A stretch of DNA of 34,013 bases from Branchiostoma floridae (lineage: Eukaryota > Chordata > Leptocardii > Amphioxiformes > Branchiostomatidae), in contig NC_049984.1 in NCBI RefSeq assembly GCF_000003815.2, positions 20,918,268 through 20,952,280 of the forward strand. The letters run 5' to 3'. The notes below the pieces were generated by a model. It saw only the letters and a program-made list of their open reading frames with translations, made no database searches and was not told the origin of the DNA. Positions 19,701-29,000 of the stretch are shown piece by piece. The stretch's first letter is position 1. Every line of letters begins with the position of its first letter. The position numbers and the translations under genes were made by a program.

Positions 19701-22700
19701 TAACTTTTAAAGGTTACCGGCAGAAATGGGACAGCTTTTGCATTTGCAGGGACTTTTTTTTCAGATTGTGGCTAAAATTTTTGCGAAGTTGGTAGCTGAA
19801 AACACACACCTTGCATTTGCCAATATGAGGCAGACTGGGATACCATTTTGTAGGTCTGTTTCTAGCAGTACCAGCCTCACCCAGAAATAATGTGCAGAAC
19901 TCAAATTTTAGGGCATAATTAGCTGCATCCTTTTATCAGCCCTCAATTATTGTGGTCATTACTTTCCAGTCAATGTCCTTTTGAAAATACTTTTAAGTAA
20001 GTGGCAAGAAAAGCAAGCCTTAGGGCCGGTGAACTGTGGTCAGAGCTATGTGGGTCAAGTTCCTCATGCCATAAAATCTTTGTGAAGACATAGTCAAGAC
20101 ATTAGATGAGCATTCTCCTCATATTGCAACAAGAAATAGGTGAGTATTCAACTTTCAGATTATAGAAAGTTGACCCTCACACCTCAGGTCACAGCTCAAT
20201 TTTCTCCTTCTCACACACATAACATTACTAGGTTTTACCTGCAAAGTAATGATCACAATGATTGACATTTTGGTAGATGAAAGGCTTCATGAAAGGCTTT
20301 ATACTTCATGATTATGCCCTGAAATTTGAGTTGTGTGCCTTTTAGATGAGGCCACAAACTAATTGATCACCCCTAGTATAGCCTGATAAAAAATGTCACC
20401 TGTTTAATTATTTGTTTCTGATGTTTCTATTTGTATGAAGGCATACTTGGAGGCCTTCTATGAGTTCTGCAGTCAACTGGGAGGGACAACATCTGAGTTT
20501 ATGTGCAGAGCTCTAGAGGTGAGAGACTTTTGTGTTGAATACTATCAGTCACAAGGATTCTTGCTTTATATGCTTTAAAATATTTCTGTAACAGTTGGAA
20601 ACAAACAGAGAACCAAATCTGGCAAAATCTGACGAACTCACAATTTGAAATCTTTCAAAAGTTTGAAGCTGACCGCCGGGCATTCATCATCACCATCAAC
20701 TCGTTTGGGACTGAACTGACCAAAGATGACCGGTCCAAGCTGTACCCCCGCTGTGGCAAGCTCCATCCAGATGGACTGGCCGCGCTGGCTCGAGCAGACG
20801 ACTATGACCAGGTCAAAGCAGTGGCAGAGTATTACGGAGTAAGTGTGTGGTAGCACTAATGTCCATCTTCAACTAAATATCTTACTTAGATTTCTACCAG
20901 TCATGAGCCCATCACATTGTACAATGTCTGTGGAAGACACCTAAGGATGTATCTGATTGTGGAGTGAATGGGGAGTGTCAGGACAACTATTGATAAGTTG
21001 CCATACTTTTTGTTTCAGGAGTACAAACCACTCTTTGAGGGAGCAGGTAATAATCCTGGGGACAAGACTCTGGAGGACAAGTTCTTTGAGCATGAGGTAA
21101 AACATGTCAATCTTACTCAGAGACAATACTAGTTATGTTTTCCAATGGTGGATCCAAGTTGGCACGGCACCTCTTAAAGGAAAGCATCAGAAAATCTTCA
21201 ATTCATTATTTTCCAGTAGTTTACTCATTAAAAAGTTGATGTACGTCAATTTTTACATTGATCCGCCTAATATGACCCTGTAGACACGTTTGAACTTCGC
21301 GCTCTCCTCCTCTCTCCCGCCGCGCTGGGCCATGACGTAATCCGAAACTTCGTCACGGATCCGAAACTTCTGGCCAGCCATTTTGCTCGGTGAACCTCGG
21401 TCCTCTCATCGGTAAATAATCACTCCACCATTCTGGAGTTTAGTCCGCTGTTGTTGACAATTACCTTCGTGGACCTGTAAGTCGCGTTGTGAGCTGTCTA
21501 CGAAGCCATAGTCCCCGGGAGACTGAACATGAATGAGCTTGCCTGCGAGTAAAGCGCGCGGCGACGGAACGAAATCAAAACAATGGTGGAGGGGGAGGTT
21601 CACGCACCGTGCCATTCTGGACTGTTACAAGAGCGAGTTCGAGTCAGTTCTTACCTTCTCCTTTCCGGACAGCACATCGATAATTACACGTAAGCTTCCA
21701 CGAATTAGGGTTGAATTTACAGTTGTCCAACTAACATTGACTTAAAAAAAACCCGAGTTTTCGTGACATTTTTCCTCTGACAGCATACCCTTGATCGCTA
21801 CATATCGAACGATCCCGTTTTCGCGCCCAAACACCGTCATAACAACAGTCGGGTGAAAAATGGTCAGAGCAGATCCACGCGCCACATGGCAATTTTGACG
21901 AATTTTGTCAATTGTCCATGACGGCTTGATATGAAGCTTCACAGCGATTAGCCACTTATGTAGCCTGCGATCATCATTCTTCGGAAATCTGTAACGTTAA
22001 AAACTTATTTATTTGCTCTCCGTGCTTCCATCGTACACAGGCCGGCATGGTGAAATTATGGCCCGAAATGATCGGCTTCGTTTCAGAGTCCGTGATTTGT
22101 TTTGATTGAACACCCAACAATCTCCGCCAAAGCTACAAGAAAAACCAGCCAGTCCAGATAATTTCCTCAGAAACAGAAAATAAAGTGAAAGGCGCGGCGT
22201 GAATCGCTCGAGTCTGTCAAGTTTTGGTGCTATCTGTTTGGGCACGAAAACGGGATCGTTCGATATGTAGCGATCAAGGGTATGCTGTCAGAGGAAAAAT
22301 GTCACGAAAACTCGGGTTTTTTTAAGTCAATGTTAGTTGGACAACTGTAAATTCAACCCTAATTCGTGGAAGCTTACGTGTAATTATCGATGTGCTGTCC
22401 AGAAAGGAGAAGGTAAGAACTGACTCGAACTCGCTCTTGTAACAGTCCAGAATGGCACGGTGCGTGAACCTCCCCCTCCACCATTGTTTTGATTTCGTTC
22501 CGTCGCCGCGCGGTTTACTCGCAGGCAAGCTCATTCATGTTCAGTCTCCCGGGGACTATGGCTTCGTAGACAGCTCACAACGCGACTTACAGGTCCACGA
22601 AGGTAATTGTCAACAACAGCGGACTAAACTCCAGAATGGTGGAGTGATTATTTACCGATGAGAGGACCGAGGTTCACCGAGCAAAATGGCTGGCCAGAAG

Positions 22701-23827
22701 TTTCGGATCCGTGACATCAGACGATTAGCACGGGGCCATTACGTCATGGCCCAGCGCGGCGGGAGAGAGGAGGAGAGCGCGAAGTTCAAACGTGTCTACA
22801 GGGTCATATTAGGCGGATCAATGTAAAAATTGACGTACATCAACTTTTTAATGAGTAAACTACTGGAAAATAATGATTTGAGGATTTTCTGATGCTGTCC
22901 TTTAAGAGGATGAACTGAACTGAACTGGATCCAAGTTAGGAAAGTTTGTACTGTTTAGGCTAGCTTCAATCTAGTAGTCACAGGAAGTTTCTGACCTGGT
23001 CAGCTTTGAAGGCACGGTTATCAAAGCTTTATATAAGTGTTCTGATCAGGAACATTTGATTTTGGCAGTATTACTGATGACTCATTTAGCAGATATCATC
23101 GAGTACCCCATTTTTAGAAACTACAAATATATTTGTTACCCATATGGATAAAAGTTACCTACCGGGTAGCATCCACAATGATCAGTGGACCACAGCTTAG
23201 ACCTAGGAAAAAACTGTTGTGTTTCCTGTTTCAGTCCTAAAAAAAATAGGGTCGGTAGGTAGGGGCTATCTTTTTTCTTGTAATTTTTTTAGGCAGGCCA
23301 AAACCCTAGTGATACATATTACAATACTGTTGAACAAAGTAAACTGAAATGCAATGTCAAACTTTAATTTTGTGTATAATAGATACATTCATCCTTCATT
23401 AGATAGGACAAGCAGAGTTTTTACTTGAATTTGAAGCAGGCTAAATAAAAATTCTAACTGGGAGCTACATTGTATGTGACTCCACAGCCCACCCCAAAAA
23501 TAAATCTAGGGTTGGTAGGTTTTTCTAGGGTAGGTAGGGAAACAGGAAGCACAACATTTTTTTTCATAGGCCTTAATGTCCTAAGGACTGCAACTATTGT
23601 GAGTAGCATCCATGTTGGTCCAGGTGTTGTCTCCCCTGCTAACCCAGCATGTTCTGTGTCCCCAGGTGGAGCTGAATGTGAATGCCTTCATGCAGCAGTT
23701 CCACTTCGGTGTGTTTTATGCCTACATTAAGCTCAAGGAGCAGGAATGTCGCAACATCGTGTGGATCGCCGAGTGCGTCGCTCAGAGACACAGGACCAAG
23801 ATCGACAACTACATTCCCATCCTGTAG
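16093..23827 (+). CDS. ATP6V0D1: V-type H+-ATPase V0 subunit d (eight exons, complete, 350 aa)
   Basis: Subunit d is the cup-shaped, non-membrane part of the V0 sector that couples the central stalk to the rotating c-ring of the proton pump in lysosomes, endosomes and other membranes. Exons are 16093-16219, 17072-17243, 18341-18519, 19047-19126, 20441-20518, 20662-20838, 21019-21096 and 23666-23827. All have GT donors and AG acceptors, phases fit, and the total is 350 codons plus stop, the family's usual length. Recognisable blocks in order are [132 protein letters not shown] and the C-terminus KIDNYIPIL. The start is the first ATG, with a second in-frame ATG two codons later as in the family. 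There is no sign of damage. The vertebrate d1/d2 split postdates most invertebrate genes, so the symbol denotes the family. Confidence 0.95.
16574..16717. repeat. (CA)n microsatellite with GACA and TCACA variants, in intron 1
   Basis: Short CAGG/CAGA repeats pass into long CA runs broken by CTCACA units. It is strand-asymmetric, with CA on the gene's sense strand. Confidence 0.95.
16744..16848 (+). repeat. Inverted duplicate, copy 1 (intron 1), 105 bp
   Basis: This segment is the reverse complement of 17719-17823 with a single mismatch. It starts GTAGCCGATGTAGGTGGCGC and ends with the CTGACGAAGGTGTCT motif. The copies lie in introns 1 and 2 and bracket exon 2 of ATP6V0D. Confidence 0.9.
16907..16932. 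repeat. (CTACT)n pentanucleotide microsatellite
   Basis: About five tandem copies of CTACT/TACTC in intron 1. Confidence 0.85.
17270..17655. mobile_element. Harbinger-like MITE, copy 1 (intron 2)
   Basis: The termini are GGCCACACCAAT and its complement, with long imperfect inverted repeats containing TTCTCGGATTTTT and AAATCCGAGAACCA. The left flank is TAA (17267-17269) and the right flank TAT, read as a mutated TAA target duplication. The interior matches the copy at 24084-24479 in the same orientation, including GTCTGTGGTGAACTTATT and ATGGCATGATTTATCCAATG. There is no coding capacity. Confidence 0.8.
17719..17823 (-). repeat. Inverted duplicate, copy 2 (intron 2), 105 bp
   Basis: Reverse complement of 16744-16848 with one mismatch (CTGACGA reads CTCACGA here). 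It partly overlaps the left arm and centre of the fold-back repeat. Confidence 0.9.
17853..17919 (+). ncRNA. Hammerhead-ribozyme-like motif in the fold-back repeat
   Basis: The plus strand can fold as a three-way junction. The core CTGACGA (17866-17872) is followed by one extra A. Stem II is GGTGTCT/AGACATC (17874-17880 with 17884-17890), then the core GAAA. Stem III is ACATA/TATGT (17894-17898 with 17902-17906), then a potential cleavage site after GTA (A17907). Stem I is AGC.T/AGT closed by CCAG/CTGG (17853-17856 with 17916-17919) across an internal loop. In the opposite arm, stem II and III changes mostly keep pairing (C to T facing G, A to G facing T). The extra A between the core and stem II is not canonical, so activity is doubtful. 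This is a structural reading by eye. Confidence 0.35.
19305..19613. mobile_element. Fold-back MITE (about 309 bp) with TA flanks, intron 4
   Basis: The ends are AAGGTGGGGTCACAC and its complement, flanked by TA on both sides (19303-19304 and 19614-19615). Nearly the whole element folds on itself: CCACCAGGCTCCACAGGTCG on the left matches CGACCTGTGGAGCCTGGTAG on the right, and TAGAAATTGGACAAA matches the complement near 19508. A TA duplication is compatible with a Tc1/mariner-type origin, but the family is not certain. Confidence 0.7.
19880..20390. repeat. Diverged inverted repeat in intron 4
   Basis: AACTCAAATTTTAGGGCATAAT at about 19900 is matched by its near-complement at about 20307-20330. 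Further pairs are TGTGGTCATTACTTTCCAG with CTGCAAAGTAATGATCACA, and GAACTGTGGTCAGAGC with the complement near 20180. The arms are clearly diverged, so this is an older fold-back element. The termini are not definable by eye. Confidence 0.5.
21178..22901. mobile_element. Long near-palindromic element (arms about 655 bp, spacer 403 bp) in intron 7
   Basis: Left arm 21178-21832 and right arm 22236-22901 are reverse complements with few mismatches and one main indel of about 12 bases near 22710-22730. The outer ends are AGGAMAGCATCAGAAAATC flanked by TTAA (21174-21177 and 22902-22905), which fits a TTAA-targeting (piggyBac- or Kolobok-type) or TA-targeting element. Further out, TGGATCCAAGTT occurs on both sides (21149-21160 and 22926-22937), with a GAACT triplet repeat on the right between palindrome and duplicate. 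The arms contain short mirror-image open frames with no recognisable domain. The unique spacer (21833-22235) also shows no gene. Confidence 0.85.
23216..23555. mobile_element. Short TIR element candidate (about 340 bp), intron 7
   Basis: GTTGTGTTTCCTGTTTC at 23216-23232 pairs with GAAACAGGAAGCACAAC at 23539-23555 with one mismatch. Next to each end is a GGTNGGTAGG stretch in inverted arrangement. No target duplication could be fixed. It ends about 110 bases before the last ATP6V0D exon. Confidence 0.5.
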
Positions 23828-24083
23828 ATCCAAACTGAAACACATGTCCGTTAGGCCTGTCATCAGTAGATATGTGTTTGTACTAGAAGTCAGTCTGAAG
23901 CAGGACTCAATCATGATTTCCAACACAAGAAAGGTTTTGTCAATCTACTGCTTCTATGACATCACTTGACGTGTTGCTTTGCTCATGCCCTGACAAAAAC
24001 TGGTTCTGAATGAATGATTAGAATTTGGTTAAGTCCATCTTTTCCATGTGTTCACAGCTTCAGAAAATTGAATTTGTCCATTA

Positions 24084-24479
24084 GGCCACACCAATTAAAT
24101 TTCTTGGTTCTCGGATTTTTTCAGAAAAATATTGGGGCGGGCAGTCGAAAAAAAAAGAAGAAAAAAAATTACAAAAAGTCTGTGGTGAACTTATTTAACA
24201 CAAAGAACAAGGTAAGTAGTCAAGTTTTCAGCTTTTCATGGCATGATTTATCCAATGAATCTGTTCCTTTGATTTTATACCACTGTTCTGATCATGTGAC
24301 TGCAAATAAGCGCTCTGATTGGTTTATCAGCAGTATGTGCCCCTGGAATGGTTTTTTTTAAAAGGTCTGCAATAGCAAAACCTATATTATTTTTCTTTAA
24401 TAGGACTAATTTTTTTTTTCCAAATCGGAAAAAAGTGGGTCGGGAAATCCGAGAACCAAGAAATTAAATTGGTGTGGCC
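24084..24479. mobile_element. Harbinger-like MITE, copy 2, with TTA target duplication
   Basis: The termini are GGCCACACCAATTAAATTTC and its close complement, about 36 bp each. TTA flanks both ends exactly (24081-24083 and 24480-24482). It has the same interior as the copy at 17270-17655. It lies 254 bases after the ATP6V0D stop codon, so it is probably transcribed within the 3' UTR. Confidence 0.88.
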
Positions 24480-24482
24480 TTA

Positions 24483-25214
24483 CCATAGTATAGTTAAAAG
24501 GAATATGCGTTGGTTAAGTTGGTGCTTCTAATAGGATAAATACCTTGTACATCATACATTATTGTGATTTGTTAGCTGTTATATTGAAACCTGTTACTGC
24601 TGCTGTACATACATGGAATTGTATATTTAATTGCACACCTTTTTTCATTATGATAACAGCTGACTTGGTTTCATCATTAATATGATATCACAGTCTTGCA
24701 GACAAAATGATGTCATCTTCCAGGCTTAAGACTTGTGTACTATTGTTAAGAATGTTTCTATATATCTATGGTAAGTAAAGGGAAAGATGGTGAGTGAGTC
24801 AGTATAAGTGTTAGTGTTGTGAATCTAGAATGAACAGAAATGTAAATTGAATGTAAAAATGGTCTTCAAGGTAGAACTTATTATACATAGAAATGACCAA
24901 AACATTGATTTTTTAAAAATCATTCAGAGCCTACAGAAGATGTGTACTATGTAGGGTAGATGATATATGGAAAATGGTCTTACAGGCCATTTAGAACAAC
25001 AAATGTGGTAGAACACAGACTATTTGACATGATGTACATGTATTGCAATCTTATGAACTATGTACATGTAGCTTGTAATGTGCTTAGTTGAATTTACTGT
25101 GATTACAAAAACAAGGGTGTACTTTGTTTTCAGATCTACAATATATTAAATCTTACCCATATTTGCATACAAAATATACATAAAAGTAAGTATGTTCGAC
25201 AAATGATGCAAACC
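24483..25214 (+). other. Probable 3' UTR of ATP6V0D; no other feature seen
   Basis: AT-rich, no long open frame, no repeat I can define. It lies between the stop codon/MITE and a cluster of AATAAA hexamers. Confidence 0.4.
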
Positions 25215-25398
25215 AATAAAATCTATACTATAAGTCATTATGGAGAGGGCCTGTAAAAGAAATAAAAGGATGCTGCAGAAGTACATGTATATAATATAAA
25301 TTTGTCCTAAAAATCATTAGTGACTGTTTTATTAAATTCTGGAATATCATAACTTATTGGTGTAATATCTTCTGTGAACAGTAAACCATGAAAATAAA
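25215..25398 (+). terminator. Cluster of polyadenylation hexamers for ATP6V0D
   Basis: AATAAA occurs at 25215-25220, 25261-25266 and 25393-25398. The last is followed by a T/G-rich stretch (ATGTTTTGGTTATTACTTG). Any of them could end the transcript, and the choice needs RNA data. Confidence 0.4.
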
Positions 25399-25605
25399 CG
25401 GATTACTTTGGGCACATTCGTTACACAAGCATGTTTTGGTTATTACTTGTTACTACGTTTTGCTGAACTTATTCCTTGGTTTGTCTTCTGTCTTACACAA
25501 GATAGCCCATTGAACTTTTAATTTAATTCTGCTCACTCTTTTAAAATGTACAACCAACAGGTGAATAAGTAGTCAAGACAATGATAAACTTTGCATACAT
25601 ATCAA

Positions 25606-25611
25606 TTTATT
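25606..25611 (-). terminator. Polyadenylation hexamer (AATAAA on minus strand) for the GPATCH1-like gene
   Basis: It is the first AATAAA reached on the minus strand after the predicted stop at 26065, about 455 bases downstream. It leaves only about 200 bases to the last plus-strand hexamer of the convergent gene. Confidence 0.4.
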
Positions 25612-25806
25612 CAGTTATTTGTACAAGGAAAAAAACACATACATGTACTAGAACTTGGTACTCTGAACGTTATGGATGGCTGGCATGCAACAGATCAGAT
25701 AAGTCTTCAAGTGTAGTGTAGATTTACGACATCACATAACAGGAAATTGAATTGCCATGGCTTTACCAATGAGAGCTTATCAGGCAATGACAGGTGTACA
25801 CTTCAG

Positions 25807-26049
25807 CAGCACAGGTGCAGTCATCAGTGGGACAGCACAGGAGCAATCACCAGTGGGACAGTACAGGTGCAGTCATCAGTGGGACAGCACAGGTGTAATC
25901 ATCAGTGGGACAGTACAGGTGTAATCACCAGTGGGACAGTACAGGTGCAATCACCAGTGGGACAGTACAGGTGCAGTCATCAGTGGGACAGCACAGGTGC
26001 AGTCACCAGTGGGACAGCACAGGTGCAGTCACCAGTGGGACAGCTCAGG
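25807..26049. repeat. 26-bp minisatellite, nine full units plus a partial
   Basis: The unit is CAGCACAGGTGCAGTCATCA followed by GTGGGA. Nine units fill 25807-26040 exactly (234 bases), with substitutions only (CAGTAC for CAGCAC, GTAATC or GCAATC for GCAGTC, CACCAG for CATCAG) and no length change. A tenth starts at 26041 and breaks off. It is predicted to be transcribed in the 3' UTR of the minus-strand gene. Confidence 0.95.
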
Positions 26050-26064
26050 ACAGCTGGACAGTCT

Positions 26065-29000
26065 TTACAAGTCAGCTGGGGTGATGTGATGGCGCAGACT
26101 CCTCACCCTGGAGGACACAGCAAGGAAGTATTTGGCAGTTATCAGTATACAGTTACAATATGTAGTTACATGTAGACGGAGTAAAACGACACAATTGCCA
26201 GGTTGGCAGACTCAGTCAAATGCTAGGCTGCCCATGAACATTTCAGATTGCCGCAGATTCAATATAATCGTAAGCTCTACAAGTGGATTGGGAATTTCTG
26301 ATTTTCGTTAGCATTCAGCTTCAGTGAAATTGATCAAAAGGCAGAAGGCAATGTCTGACATATGGAAACCAGTGGATAAACTCGAGAAATGATGAAGGGG
26401 AATGGAAATGAGAGCTCAATATTCCATTCTCCATGCTGATTCTGATGTTACAACATTGATTTGGATCCTTGATGCACACAGCGGTAGGAATCTACATGTA
26501 CATTATGTAGGTTGGTCCAAACCAAATATGGCTGCATGGGAAAACAGGTGTTTCAAACCCTGGATATCCACAAGTCATGCTTATCAAAATGTGTCAAGTC
26601 TTCATCCAACTCCGTGGAATGAGAGTCTTTGTAAGAATAAAATCTCTCCTTTCACAAGTCTATGTGGCCTTTACAGATGTATGTGCACCTTACCTGTGAA
26701 GAAGGTGGTCATTTAACAAGTCACTCTTGACTTCATCTCCACTCTCTTCACTGCTCTCTCTCTCACTCCCACTGTCCTCCCTTTCATCCCTCCATCTTCT
26801 CTTCTTCTTGCTCTTCTTCTTGTGCTTGTGTTTTGACTTTTTACTCTGAAGACACACAAAAATCAAGTAAGCCATACATGTACCTGTGTGCCTTAGGTAC
26901 AAAAAACTTGTGGCTGTGAAAAAGAAGTCTAACCTCTATCATAAGTAATGCTCCACTGCACCCCCCCCCCAAGTCTGGTCTGTTACATATATTAAACAAT
27001 TCAATTGTTAACATTTGAAATCAATTTGGTGTCCTACCTTTTTGTCCTTCTTGTGTTTATGCCTGTGCTTGTCCCTCTGACTGTGTTTGTGTCTATGGGA
27101 AGGATGGTCTCCTGTCTGTGAGATTTGAGGACTCGTAGAAACTCCTCCTGAAACTGTACAGAGTTGACAGTTAACATCCATTGGCATAATACCGGCCGGA
27201 ATACTTATACTGGCCAATGACATAAACGATAAATTTTCGGTGATCCACTAGCGCAGCAACAGTAATTTCCAAGGTATGCACACTTCAGACATCCACGTAT
27301 TTCACACATTTTCAAAAAGGCTTCGATAACAGTGCATTTGAAGACAACACGGCCAAAAGTTTTCAGTTCATTTTTGGGGCAGGCGAGCTCGTCGTGGGAC
27401 AAACACACTGTCACGTTCATCGCCAGATTTGTAGATAATAATCACATGTGCTCACGGCACAAGACGAGCATGATTCAACAGCAATCTTGAATTTCTTTTG
27501 GTGACCTACAACTCGTGTAAAAGTGTGAAGAACCGTTGCATTATCGCCCGGATCTACGGCTGAATGGGTCAAATTGAACGTACGTCGCCATTTTCCCGCC
27601 ATTTTTAATGCTACGCCAGCAGTAAAGTTTTACGTCATAGCGGTTGTGACGGACCAAAATTAAATGAAAATTCTTGTCAGTATACGCCCATTTTCTCATG
27701 ACTTTTTGTATGCTCATGCAGGTTTTTGTTTTGTGCAACTACTAACAGGAAAGGAAGGAACAACAGAGGATGTATAAAGGTACATAGCGGCAGTTAATTG
27801 TGCCGTGTTTCGTTCGGCCGGTATTATTGCACCCCCTTCCAACCACACGCCCGTTCTCCGTGCAATTCTGCGGTGTGTTCCAATTATGATATTATGTTTT
27901 TAGCAGGACAAGAGAGACAAAATAATATACACAGAAGAAGTGGCAAAGGTAAGCTGTAACAGCAACATGTAACTGGAGAAAATGATGCGTTGATCATTTG
28001 CCAAATTAGCATTGCTTGAGAAATTGCAGTAAACCGGCCGGTATTATGCCAATGGATGTTAACACTAAAACATAATATGCATGTACATGCCAGCTATTGG
28101 CAAGGGCTCAAGTCTAATCTCAGAGCTAAGAGCCAAATTCAGTGTCCCACGCTACATGTACATGTATCTGAAGCGTCTGACTGTTGCCAAAATCATATCC
28201 ATAAATGATGTTTTAAGATAAATGGGACAATAATTGGTAGCACTACAATATCAATCAATCAATCAATCAATTAATCAATCAATCAATCGATTGCATCATG
28301 AATTGATATAGACAGTTCGGACAGTTCTTGCCATGTTGTTCTGCACTTTGCGTAGACAGTCCAGCCGGATACAATACCTGTATATTAATTCAATAACACT
28401 ATGACAGTAGCTGACTATAATGATGTACATGTATATTGGTTCCATACCAGTTGGAGGTAGTGCTGGTCCATAGAACTGTGCTTGTTCTGCAGTGTTTGTC
28501 AGCTGTTCCTGTGGTTCACTTCTGTCCCACCTGCTGACAACTGACATTCTGGGATCTAGATGGAAAATATTCATTTTGAAACAAATGTGCAACAATGACA
28601 TGTACACATGGATTAATATAGAGAGGAAAGGAAAACTTGAATGTTGTGTGTGCAACACTGAAAGTAGAAGAAAAGTATCTTTCACTATTCAGTTCAGTCA
28701 TCCATCAGGTGACACTAAAGTATCTTTAGTTAATTATATCCCTGCTGGTACTTTTTTATAATAAGTTTTTTACTTGCCTGAAGACTAATTGGAAGTAAAC
28801 GGTAAAAGACAAACAAGCATTACAATAAAGAACAATACGACACATCAGGGTCTGCATGTCTTTTACCATGAGATGCAGCAAGCTATATTTTAAGTTACTC
28901 CTAACTTTAGCCTGCCTGCTCTAAGTACTACTTTTTTTTTAATACATAGTGTACACAACAGAGTGAGGGTTAACAGACTACAATAGTACGGACACTCCAG

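Noticed and set aside
21406-22661. Pairs of identical short frames (MARCVNL..., MSLPASK...) in opposite orientation
   Set aside because: They are mirror images caused by the palindrome arms; no domain and no sign of translation.
25807-26049. CRISPR-like array
   Set aside because: The 26-bp units are contiguous tandem repeats without spacers, in a eukaryotic genome.
25747-26175. 142-codon plus-strand frame over the minisatellite
   Set aside because: An open frame created by the 26-bp repeat; no splice or start context and no recognised domain.
27205-27602. Minus-strand frames rich in Cys ([10 protein letters not shown]..., [10 protein letters not shown]...) as a THAP-type transposase
   Set aside because: The THAP C2CH spacing and AVPTIF box are not visible, and the frames are short and split.
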